Below are positions 1-6,946 of a stretch of DNA of 6,946 bases, piece by piece. The notes under the pieces were generated by a model, which saw only the letters and a program-made list of their open reading frames with translations, was not told the origin of the DNA and searched no databases. The stretch's first letter is position 1; every line of letters begins with the position of its first letter. Origin of the DNA: an uncultured Chitinophagaceae bacterium (GTDB taxonomy: Bacteria; Bacteroidota; Bacteroidia; Chitinophagales; Chitinophagaceae); contig CAMPGT010000210.1 in the NCBI GenBank assembly GCA_946885665.1, positions 1-6,946 of the forward strand, given 5' to 3'. The position numbers and the translations under genes are program-made.

Positions 1-2604
1 ATTTACGAGGTAGGTCAGCCCGAGGGTACAGATCCGCTGCGCTACTACACAGAAGGTTCGTTGGGCACCCTTAATTCTTTAAATCCGAACGACATAGAAA
101 CAGTAACTATTTTGAAGGATGCCAGCGCTACTGCTATTTATGGTTCAAGAGCTGCCAATGGAGTGGTGCTGATCACTACCAAAAGAGGCGCTACCGGTGA
201 AGCGAAGATCAGCTACTCTGGAAATTACTCCGTTCAACCGTACGATAACAGATGGAAACTCCTTTCGTTCAAACAATGGCTGCAAACGTATAATGAAGCC
301 GGATGGGAAAATTTCCTTTTTCAAAACCAGGTCGCGCCATGGGGCACGAAAACTTTAGAAGAGGCACAGGCCAACCCGGTTGCCGGTTTGTACACTCCCC
401 GATTCTCCCAGGCTTTTATAGATAACGCAACAGAGGGAACCGACTGGCTTGGACTCATCACCAGAACGGGAACCACCATGCAGCACAACGTTTCCATTAC
501 AGGTGGCAGTGAGGGCGTGAAATATTTGCTTTCCGGAAACTATTTCAAACAGGACGGCGTGGTGCGGAATTCCGGCCTTGAAAGGGGAAGCTTTAGATCT
601 AACGTGGATATCAAGCTGAATAAAATAATGAAGCTGGTGACATCACTGAACTGGAACAGGGTCACCAACCTGAATAGCCAGCTTGGTGATGACCAATTCG
701 AAAAATCAGGAATTATTACGGCGGCTCTTCAACAGGGACCGCACATTCGCGCACGCGACGAGAACGGCGGTTATCCCATCAACCCCGATGCGGCCATTCA
801 ACCCAATCCGGCTTCGCTGTTAACGATGACTGACAAAGGCAGGCAGGAAAAATTATTAGCTGACGTTGCCCTGGATATAAACCCGGTGGACCATGTTAAC
901 ATAAACGTCAAATGGGGAATCGATAAATCAACATTTAAAAGATGGATGTACACCCCTACTACTATCGTAAGAGGAAGAGCTGAACAAGGTGTTGCTGACG
1001 TTATCAATAGTGATAACAACCATTACTTGCTGCAGGCAACAGCCTCTTATAATAATATGTTTGCTTCGCAACATCAGGTAAACCTATTGCTGGGCGCATC
1101 GCGCGAGAGGTTCATAGATGATATGGACGCGCAGAACGCCACGAGTTTTATCACGGATGCATTCCTGATGTATAATACAGGAGCCGCTACGGGTAAGAGA
1201 ACGCTGTCGTCATCACATGTTGAAAGTGAAATAGCGTCTCTTTTTGGCAGGCTCAATTATAATTTCGAGAGTAAATACTTCTTCACATTTTCTTTGAGAA
1301 ATGATGGCACGAGCTTGTTTGTGCAGGGTCATCAATGGGGACTTTTCCCTTCTGCCGCGGTGGCGTGGGACATTACCAGGGAATCATTCTTTAAAATTTC
1401 CCCCGATAAAATTTCACAACTTAAACTAAGGTTGAGTTATGGCGAGGTGGGAAACTCCTCTATCGGTACCAACGCCTTTGCAGCTTATGCAGCGGTGCCC
1501 GCTTATTTATCCGGAACGCGTCAACGAGTTATTGGTGTACTTCCTGACCGTTTGGAAAATCCGGATCTGAGATGGGAAACTACCAGGGAATTTAATGTGG
1601 GCCTCGACTTCGCCGTGTACAGTAACAAAGTGAGCGGCTCATTTGAATTCTTCAATAAGCAGGTATCAGATTTGTTAGATACGAAGCAATTGCAGTCGTA
1701 TCAACCCATTAACAGTGTGATAGCAAATATTGGAGCGACAAGAGTGAGGGGGCTGGAGTTTACTATCTCTACATTGAATTTGAGCAGGAAGGATTTCAGT
1801 TGGCGCTCAACGCTGAACGTTTCCCGGTATAAAACTACGTGGGATGAGAGGGCGCCCGATTGGAAGCCCGCCATATATGAGCAGGATCGTGATCCGGTAA
1901 ATGCCATGTTCTACAGGCAGGCCGAGGGCATTCTGCAAACGGGCCAGAAAGCTCCCGATGCGCAACCTGATCTGTTGCCTGGACAGATTATCATCAAAGA
2001 CGTCAATGGATTTTCCAGAGACGACAATGGTGATCCTATTGTGGATGAACGCGGTCGTTTTGTGTTATCCGGCAGTGCAGATGGAATAATAGATGATGCC
2101 GATTACATATTAATTGGCGATCGCTCACCCAGCTTCTCAGCCGGGTTCACCAACTCTATTGAGTATAAAAATTTCTCGCTGAATTTTAGCTTCAACGGAG
2201 TATTCGGCAGGGTGATGCAAGATCCCAATTTCATGAGGTATGGATTGGATGCATCGGGTATTTTTGCCAGCGGACAAAACAGATTCGTAAATGTATTGGA
2301 CAGATGGACGCCAACCAATCCTTCCACTACACAACCAAGTTCTTACCAGGGATCATCCGTCTACGGCGACGGTGATTTCTTTCTTCAAAAAGCCTGGTTC
2401 ATCAGGATGCAAAATATATCCCTTGAATACAGGTTGCCGGACCGTTTGATCAATGGAATCTTTTCAAGGGTAGGCATTCAGGCAGGGGCGCATAATGTTT
2501 TCCTGATCACGCCCTACAAGGGTCTGGACCCTGAAACGGATGTTTACGCCGCAGCATATCCCAACATGAGAATATTCACACTGGGTTTAAACTTTGATTT
2601 TTAG
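1..2604 (+). CDS. susC: SusC/RagA-family TonB-linked outer-membrane transporter, 5' partial
   Basis: This is the outer-membrane beta-barrel that imports glycans bound by its SusD lid, powered by TonB-ExbBD. The frame is open from base 1, giving 867 visible residues. The family usually has about 1000-1100, so the signal peptide, the carboxypeptidase-regulatory-like domain, the TonB box and most of the plug are probably missing. The TTG at 61 is internal, because in-frame coding continues upstream of it. Residues 28-61 carry the SusC/RagA plug signature (NPNDIETVTILKDAS, then YGSRAANGVVLITTKRG). The rest reads as alternating aromatic-rich barrel strands, ending in TLGLNFDF with the terminal Phe expected for BAM-dependent insertion. 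Residues 667-702 (DVNG through DGIIDDADY) form an enlarged acidic version of the usual DVNGDG loop. The susD-like gene follows after 18 bases. Family identity is certain; the substrate is unknown. Confidence 0.97.
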   Translation: MYEVGQPEGTDPLRYYTEGSLGTLNSLNPNDIETVTILKDASATAIYGSRAANGVVLITTKRGATGEAKISYSGNYSVQPYDNRWKLLSFKQWLQTYNEAGWENFLFQNQVAPWGTKTLEEAQANPVAGLYTPRFSQAFIDNATEGTDWLGLITRTGTTMQHNVSITGGSEGVKYLLSGNYFKQDGVVRNSGLERGSFRSNVDIKLNKIMKLVTSLNWNRVTNLNSQLGDDQFEKSGIITAALQQGPHIRARDENGGYPINPDAAIQPNPASLLTMTDKGRQEKLLADVALDINPVDHVNINVKWGIDKSTFKRWMYTPTTIVRGRAEQGVADVINSDNNHYLLQATASYNNMFASQHQVNLLLGASRERFIDDMDAQNATSFITDAFLMYNTGAATGKRTLSSSHVESEIASLFGRLNYNFESKYFFTFSLRNDGTSLFVQGHQWGLFPSAAVAWDITRESFFKISPDKISQLKLRLSYGEVGNSSIGTNAFAAYAAVPAYLSGTRQRVIGVLPDRLENPDLRWETTREFNVGLDFAVYSNKVSGSFEFFNKQVSDLLDTKQLQSYQPINSVIANIGATRVRGLEFTISTLNLSRKDFSWRSTLNVSRYKTTWDERAPDWKPAIYEQDRDPVNAMFYRQAEGILQTGQKAPDAQPDLLPGQIIIKDVNGFSRDDNGDPIVDERGRFVLSGSADGIIDDADYILIGDRSPSFSAGFTNSIEYKNFSLNFSFNGVFGRVMQDPNFMRYGLDASGIFASGQNRFVNVLDRWTPTNPSTTQPSSYQGSSVYGDGDFFLQKAWFIRMQNISLEYRLPDRLINGIFSRVGIQAGAHNVFLITPYKGLDPETDVYAAAYPNMRIFTLGLNFDF

Positions 2605-2622
2605 TATCAAACAAAAATTCAA

Positions 2623-4097
2623 ATGAAAAATATTATTGTATCAGCCATATACTTTCTTTCTTTATTGCCGGTTGCAGCAAAGAATTAAAATATGTAGATA
2701 CTTCTGCTATCAATCCTAATATATTTCCAAGGACGGCTAAAGACGTTCAGGCGATGGTGAATGCGTGTTACTATCCATTAAGGGGTGCGTGGTGGGACGG
2801 CATCAACACCACTTCTGAAAGGGGATTGATGATGACAAAAGAACTGCAGACCGGCGTGCTACGCGGGGAAGTAGGCGGCGATGATGGAAATATCACGTCC
2901 ATGAACTATAATCCTCAATCCGAAATGGTGACGTTCTTTTATGATTTTTATCATAATTCGATCAGCACCATGACGAGCTATATTTCAACGCTTGAGAAAA
3001 CTACCATTGAGATAACCGATGAAGAAAAACAAAAAGCTTTGGCCGAAATGCACACTGCACGCGGCCTGCTTTGTTACGATTTATTCGATTTATACGGCCC
3101 GCTGGTAGTTGCTCCGCCAGAGGCTTTGGAAAATCCGCTGGAGGATCAACCGCTTGCGAGGATGGGATATGAAGAAATGATCAATTTCATTGAAGCCGAC
3201 CTGCAGGCCGGGGCGCAGGGGCTGCCTTCTCCCGCGGATGCTGAATATGGCCGGTTCAGCTCCGGGTTGGCAAGGATGCTGTTGATACGCTTGTACCTCC
3301 ATGAAAAAAGATGGGATAAGGTATTGGCGCAATGCGACACCATCATCAGTTGGAACCACTACCAGATAGATCCTGATTATGTAGGTATGTGGGGAGTAAG
3401 GGCCGCGCAGAATAGCCCCGAAGTGATTTGGGCCATCCCCTGCGATTATGCCGCAACAAGCGAAAATCAATGGCAAATGATGGCGCTGCCGGGTAATTAT
3501 CCTGTTCAACCGGGTTACGGCGTTATTCAGAGCTCGTGGTGGTTTTACGATAGTTTCGAGGCCAACGATGTAAGGAAGACCAATTTAATAACAGCATACA
3601 CAGGCAGCGATGGCGTTGACTATAACCGGCAAAATCCTTCCACGTTTTTAAACTACGGACCGAGACCACTGAAAATGGATGGCGACTGGGACCGAACCTC
3701 TGAACTTTCAGAAGTTGATATTATCCTGTACAGATATGCAGACGTTTTGCTGTCAAAAGCTGAAGCCATTGCAAACATAAACCAGGCGCCTAACCAGGAG
3801 GCGATGGATCTTGTTAACGAGATCCGGAACCGGGCAAACCTCGACGACCTGGCACTTGGTGATTATGCTACGCTGGACAAATTCATCGATATGCTATTGA
3901 TGGAAAGAGGCCATGAATTTTGGTGTGAGAACGGTGAATACAGGGCCGACCTCATCAGGTATAACAAACTTACAGAACGGGTAAAACTGATAGCAGGCGA
4001 CCAGTTTGTACAGGACTTTAAAATTTTATTTCCATTCTCATTGGATAATATTATTGAAGGGAAAGGTGCATTTGTTCAAAATCCCGGTTACAATTAA
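2623..4097 (+). CDS. susD: SusD/RagB-family glycan-binding lipoprotein, frameshifted in the signal peptide as written
   Basis: This is the surface lipoprotein that caps SusC and binds glycan. The ATG at 2623 opens a typical lipoprotein signal (MKNIIVSAIYFLS) but that frame stops at 2686-2688. The lipobox IAGC (Cys codon 2673-2675), the export-type SKE and the whole mature protein lie in the -1 frame, which has no ATG between its upstream TGA (2595-2597) and 2754. Adding one base near 2652-2663 gives one 491-residue protein, normal for SusD. In that numbering, lipid Cys is residue 18, IILYRYADVLLSKAEA is 367-382 (SusD C-terminal domain), ERGHEF is 428-433, DLIRY follows, and the end is QNPGYN. 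A start at 2754 would lose the lipid anchor and conserved N-terminus (ELKYVDTS, FPRTAKDVQAMVNACYYPL), so I reject it. The shift may be a sequence error, a true null allele or an OFF state of a variable repeat. The family call is firm. Confidence 0.93.
2652..2663 (+). repeat. (CTTT)3 tandem repeat in the susD signal-peptide region, at the frameshift
   Basis: Three perfect CTTT units lie in the hydrophobic core of the SusD signal peptide, where the start frame and the lipobox frame must be joined. Read in frame with the ATG at 2623, three units lead to a stop at 2686. Four units would shift the frame by +1 and give FLSFFIAGCSKE, a complete lipoprotein signal. One unit would also restore the frame, giving YFIAGCSKE. 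The repeat itself is seen directly. A role in switching is inference, since three units is short compared with known phase-variable repeats. Confidence 0.75.
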
Positions 4098-4127
4098 TGT
4101 TCAAGCGAATTCAAAAATTATTTTAAT
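4098..4127 (+). promoter_or_regulatory. A/T-rich intergenic leader ahead of the PKD lipoprotein gene
   Basis: Thirty bases separate the susD stop from the next ATG. The last part (AAAAATTATTTTAAT) is A/T-rich with no GGAGG-like site, which fits translation initiation in Bacteroidota, where A-rich leaders replace Shine-Dalgarno pairing. There is no stable hairpin plus T-run and no clear TTTG / TAnnTTTG promoter pair, so read-through from susD is the likeliest source of transcript. Confidence 0.4.
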
Positions 4128-5009
4128 ATGAAACCTCAACCTTCTCTGTTTATTATAATAGCCTTGCTTTTAAGCGCCGGTTGCAGTAAAAAAGAGGATA
4201 ATGCACCTTTCAAGGCATTATTCAACTTTACTGTTAGCGGTTTCACAACAAACTTTTCGAATTTCACGGATTTCACCAATTACTCCGGACCCTACGCGGA
4301 ATATTCGTGGAACTTCGGCGACGGGGGAACTTCTATCCTGGCATCGCCTTCTCACATCTATGATGAAACGGGTGAATACGAGGTTACTTTAACGGCTACT
4401 AAAGCCGGACAGACAAGTACATTTTCTGATAAGGTGACAATTAAAGGACCTGAGATTAAAATAGAAGGAGACTTTACCGACTGGGACCATATAGACTTTA
4501 TCTACACTAATGATGATGCAGATGCTGTCCTCAAAAGTGTAAAAGTTTTTCAGTCGGGCGGAAATATTAATTTCTACGTTGAAGGAAGCTCCGATATGGA
4601 GTTTTCGGAAGCGCAGATATACTTTAACACGGATGATGATGCAGCCACCGGTTTCCAGGTGAGCGACTTTCCTATGGGATCAGGAGCTGAATATACTTTC
4701 TATGGAGAAGGTTTGGGCACTTATACAGAAGTTAGCTCGCACGAGGGAGCGCCTGAAGATGACGACTGGGATAATTTTTTCTACTATGATGCTTCGGATG
4801 ATGAAACAAGTAATGAGGGCGGTCCCACTTTTTCGGACGTAGATGATTTGCCGAATGGAAATAAGGCGATAGAGTTTTCGTTTCCGCGACCTTTATTAGG
4901 TGGAGTGAGCAATTCGATAAGCTTCGCGATCTTCGACTATAGTTCGTCTGGAACGATACCTGCCGGCGGAGATGCGTCTTCTGCATTCATCAGGGCCGAA
5001 CTTAACTGA
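4128..5009 (+). CDS. PKD-domain surface lipoprotein with CBM9/DOMON-like C-terminal domain, probable surface glycan-binding protein
   Basis: This 293-residue lipoprotein probably helps SusD capture glycan, in the position where SusE/F-type surface glycan-binding proteins usually sit. A basic-poor start leads into a hydrophobic stretch (residues 7-15) and the lipobox SAGC, with lipid Cys at 19. The following SKKED matches the charged export signal that sends Bacteroidota lipoproteins to the cell surface. Residues about 28-107 form a PKD domain, with WNFGDGG at 61-67 and SHIYDETGEYEVTLTA at 75-90. Residues about 109-293 open with IKIEGDFTDWD, resembling the entry strand of CBM9/DOMON-like sugar-binding domains, and contain YFNTDDDAATGFQ (165-177), a likely calcium or turn motif. 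Residues 206-232 are strongly acidic. No catalytic motif is seen. The PKD and lipoprotein calls are firm; the C-terminal fold and glycan-binding role are inferred from resemblance and context. Confidence 0.88.
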   Translation: MKPQPSLFIIIALLLSAGCSKKEDNAPFKALFNFTVSGFTTNFSNFTDFTNYSGPYAEYSWNFGDGGTSILASPSHIYDETGEYEVTLTATKAGQTSTFSDKVTIKGPEIKIEGDFTDWDHIDFIYTNDDADAVLKSVKVFQSGGNINFYVEGSSDMEFSEAQIYFNTDDDAATGFQVSDFPMGSGAEYTFYGEGLGTYTEVSSHEGAPEDDDWDNFFYYDASDDETSNEGGPTFSDVDDLPNGNKAIEFSFPRPLLGGVSNSISFAIFDYSSSGTIPAGGDASSAFIRAELN

Positions 5010-5031
5010 TAAAGCCGTCAAATTATTTTTT
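5010..5031 (+). promoter_or_regulatory. Short A/T-rich leader ahead of the hydrolase gene
   Basis: Twenty-two bases lie between the PKD-protein stop and the hydrolase ATG, ending in AAATTATTTTTT. There is no purine-rich ribosome site. The T-run is not preceded by an inverted repeat, so it does not look like an intrinsic terminator. The spacing and composition match the other junctions and support co-transcription. Confidence 0.35.
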
Positions 5032-6946
5032 ATGGAAAACGGGCGTCTGTTGCGCAGTGTTCGCCATACGCTGCGAATAACTATTGTCATTCTATCTTTT
5101 ATTGGTGTGCACTGCGCCAACGCGCAGGATTGGTCACACTTTGTACGCACCGCCGGGCACGGGCTGAACCTGGATAATATTTCCGCTACTATAAAAGATG
5201 CCACTTCGACGCATTTGTTTGGTATAGAAGTGGACAATGACGTTACCGGCCGGTATGAAAGTTTTTTAGATCCCACAGAAAAGTTGAGGGCCATAAAGGC
5301 GATGGCCGATAGTGCACATGCCATCAACAACCACGCTTTTGTGTATATAGCCGGGTTGGAGATTATCACAGGTAATGCGGACACGGCCCGTCACACTTTC
5401 TTTAAGGATCATCCCGGTTGGGTTCAGCGGAATAGTAAAGGAGAACCGGCGATTTTCGGAGGTGGAGATGCCTTTTGGATAAAGAAAGGAGATGAAGACG
5501 CATGGATAAGTCCATATGCAATGGAGTGGAGAAAAATTTATATGCAGCGAATTCGCGAAATCGCGGCAACGGGTATAGATGGAATTTATATAGACATTCC
5601 TTATTGGATGTGCCACTTTGATGGTTGGGAGAACAGTTGGGCCAGCTTTGATCAATACACCGTAGCCGCATTTAAGCGGGAGACGGGCATTGATGCGTTG
5701 AAGCAGGTTACGGTGGGGGATTGGAGCGATCCGGATTTTGTTGCCTGGGTAAACTTTCGTAAAAGCAGTATTGAGGATTTTATATCGGAAGTAAAGGAAA
5801 ATATAAACAAGGTGAATCCGGCGTGTAAATTAATATTGGAGATATACCCGGGACTAAGCGAAGCGATTGCACGGATAGGAACCGATAATTACGCGTTATA
5901 TAACATCGCCGATGTGATTGCGCATGAGTATAGTCCGAGAGATAAGGATTATACAGATGGAGGCGGAGGCAGCAGTGCGCGAAGCAATCCGTTGGGGTGG
6001 ATGCAATACATGATAGCGATGTACACCTTCAGGGCGATGGCAGAAGAGAACCCGACATGGATGCTGAGTTACAGTTGGGACGGTGAAGAGAAGATAAATC
6101 CTTCTGACGCCATGAAGAATCTTTTTGTGAGCCAGGTGATGAGTGGAACAAATGCATGGGATGCGGCCAGGCATGTGATGAGCGGATCGAATGATTATGC
6201 CACGCGTACGCAGGTTTATCAATGGATAAAGGACAATGAGCGGCAGATATATAGTAAGCGGGACCCTATGACGCCTGTGGGCGTGTACTTTTCGCCGAAA
6301 ACAAGAGACTATTTTTCGGATAGTTGGCAGCGATCGTATTTTGGTACGATGGAACTGCTGATGCAGAAGGGCATCGAGTTTGAAATCGTGACTCCGAGAA
6401 CGCTGGATAAATTTAAAAGTAAGTTATTGGTGTTTCCGGATGTAAGAAGTGTGGGAAAACAAGAACTCCGGCAAATAGAAATGATCCTGAACGACGGTAA
6501 AAAGCATCTGGTGTTTACAGGGCACACCGGCGAATATGACGGTAGCCGTAAGGCAGCAGCGAATAATCCTGTTAGATTGTTAGTGCAGCGTTTTCAGCAA
6601 AGCGCGACTTATATAGCAGAGGATCCGGGTTCGGTGTTTGACAAATTCATGGAAGAGCAATATGATGAGGCGGTGCACAACGACAAGGAACTGCTATACA
6701 AGAAAAGCGAAAGCGATGAAGAGATGGAAAGGATGTTGAATAAATATTATGTACCCTCGGTGGAAATAAAGGGTGGGGCAGGATGTGTGAGCCAGATAGC
6801 ATCGGTGAACGGGAAGCCAACCGTGTATGTTGCCAACTTCACGGGATTGAAAAGCAAAGAGAATGCTGTTCCGATAGCGAGAAAAGACGTTAGCGTTACG
6901 TTTTACAATCTGCCAAATAGCGGAGCCACAGTAAATTTTATCGCTT
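5032..6946 (+). CDS. Secreted putative glycoside hydrolase (TIM barrel + GATase-like domain, GH42/GHL6-like), 3' partial
   Basis: This is a probable carbohydrate-cleaving enzyme, open for 638 codons to the window edge with no stop. Residues 1-31 look like a type I signal peptide (arginine-rich start, core ITIVILSFIGV, cleavage after CANA before QDW), so it is exported but not lipid-anchored. Residues about 40-400 read as a TIM barrel. They include HPGWVQRNSKGEPA, ISPYAMEWRKIYMQRIREIA, then GIDGIYIDIPYW (181-192, Asp188), LILEIYPG (Glu270), ADVIAHEYSPRD (His298, Glu299) and LSYSWDGEE (Asp350). The order resembles hypothetical glycosyl hydrolase GHL6-type proteins. Residues about 405-510 (VGVYFSP, LLVFPDV, HLVFTGHTGEYD) look like the class I GATase-like domain found after GH42 beta-galactosidase barrels. 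A beta-sandwich seems to start near 580. Catalytic residues and substrate cannot be assigned. A non-hydrolytic relative is possible. Confidence 0.82.
   Translation, partial: MENGRLLRSVRHTLRITIVILSFIGVHCANAQDWSHFVRTAGHGLNLDNISATIKDATSTHLFGIEVDNDVTGRYESFLDPTEKLRAIKAMADSAHAINNHAFVYIAGLEIITGNADTARHTFFKDHPGWVQRNSKGEPAIFGGGDAFWIKKGDEDAWISPYAMEWRKIYMQRIREIAATGIDGIYIDIPYWMCHFDGWENSWASFDQYTVAAFKRETGIDALKQVTVGDWSDPDFVAWVNFRKSSIEDFISEVKENINKVNPACKLILEIYPGLSEAIARIGTDNYALYNIADVIAHEYSPRDKDYTDGGGGSSARSNPLGWMQYMIAMYTFRAMAEENPTWMLSYSWDGEEKINPSDAMKNLFVSQVMSGTNAWDAARHVMSGSNDYATRTQVYQWIKDNERQIYSKRDPMTPVGVYFSPKTRDYFSDSWQRSYFGTMELLMQKGIEFEIVTPRTLDKFKSKLLVFPDVRSVGKQELRQIEMILNDGKKHLVFTGHTGEYDGSRKAAANNPVRLLVQRFQQSATYIAEDPGSVFDKFMEEQYDEAVHNDKELLYKKSESDEEMERMLNKYYVPSVEIKGGAGCVSQIASVNGKPTVYVANFTGLKSKENAVPIARKDVSVTFYNLPNSGATVNFIA

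Noticed and set aside
61..2604. susC starting at the TTG at 61
   Set aside because: The frame is open and coding in style back to base 1, and a SusC cannot begin in the middle of its plug. The gene is cut by the window edge.
2623..2688. Programmed -1 ribosomal frameshifting to join the two susD frames
   Set aside because: There is no canonical X XXY YYZ slippery heptamer in the overlap and no evident downstream stem or pseudoknot. A missing base or repeat change explains the junction more simply.
3090..3509. 139-codon minus-strand open frame
   Set aside because: It is entirely antisense to the conserved core of susD, and its translation has no recognisable motif.
2754..4097. susD starting at the ATG at 2754
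   Set aside because: It would discard the lipobox, the lipidated Cys and the conserved SusD N-terminus, which are clearly encoded just upstream in the same frame.
5021..5032. T-run before the hydrolase ATG as a terminator
   Set aside because: No inverted repeat precedes it. It matches the A/T-rich leaders normal for this phylum.
4896..5384. 162-codon minus-strand open frame
   Set aside because: It lies opposite two plus-strand genes that are clearly real, spans their junction, and its translation has no recognisable domain.
5266..6222. Several minus-strand open frames of 89-129 codons
   Set aside because: They are shadows of the hydrolase reading frame, which is continuous on the plus strand with a signal peptide and ordered domain motifs.

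Overview
The window looks like part of a polysaccharide utilisation locus (PUL) from the phylum Bacteroidota. The evidence is a SusC/SusD outer-membrane pair, two lipoproteins with Bacteroidota-type surface-export signals, A/T-rich leaders in place of Shine-Dalgarno sites, and moderate GC. A soil or aquatic member of the Chitinophagaceae or Sphingobacteriia is plausible, but that is an impression and was not tested.

Layout: all genes are on the + strand and packed as one apparent operon. (1) 1-2604 is a SusC-type TonB-dependent transporter that has lost its N-terminus to the window edge. (2) 2623-4097 is its SusD partner. Its ATG and signal-peptide start lie in a different frame from its lipobox and mature protein, so as written it carries a one-base frameshift at a (CTTT)3 repeat. 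(3) 4128-5009 is a lipoprotein with a PKD domain followed by a CBM9/DOMON-like acidic beta domain, probably a surface glycan-binding protein. (4) 5032-6946 is a secreted TIM-barrel enzyme with a GATase-like domain, resembling GH42 or hypothetical GHL6-type glycoside hydrolases; it runs open off the right edge. The spacers are 18, 30 and 22 bases and hold no terminator-like hairpin. No stretch without a gene exceeds 30 bases. I saw no RNA gene, CRISPR array, insertion sequence or promoter.

How the genes probably work together: the PKD lipoprotein and SusD capture a glycan at the cell surface, SusC imports it using TonB energy, and the type I-secreted hydrolase cuts it in the periplasm or outside the cell. 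The substrate cannot be read from the sequence. The points most worth checking are the frameshifted susD start with its tandem repeat, the poorly characterised hydrolase, and the unusual PKD plus acidic-domain protein.
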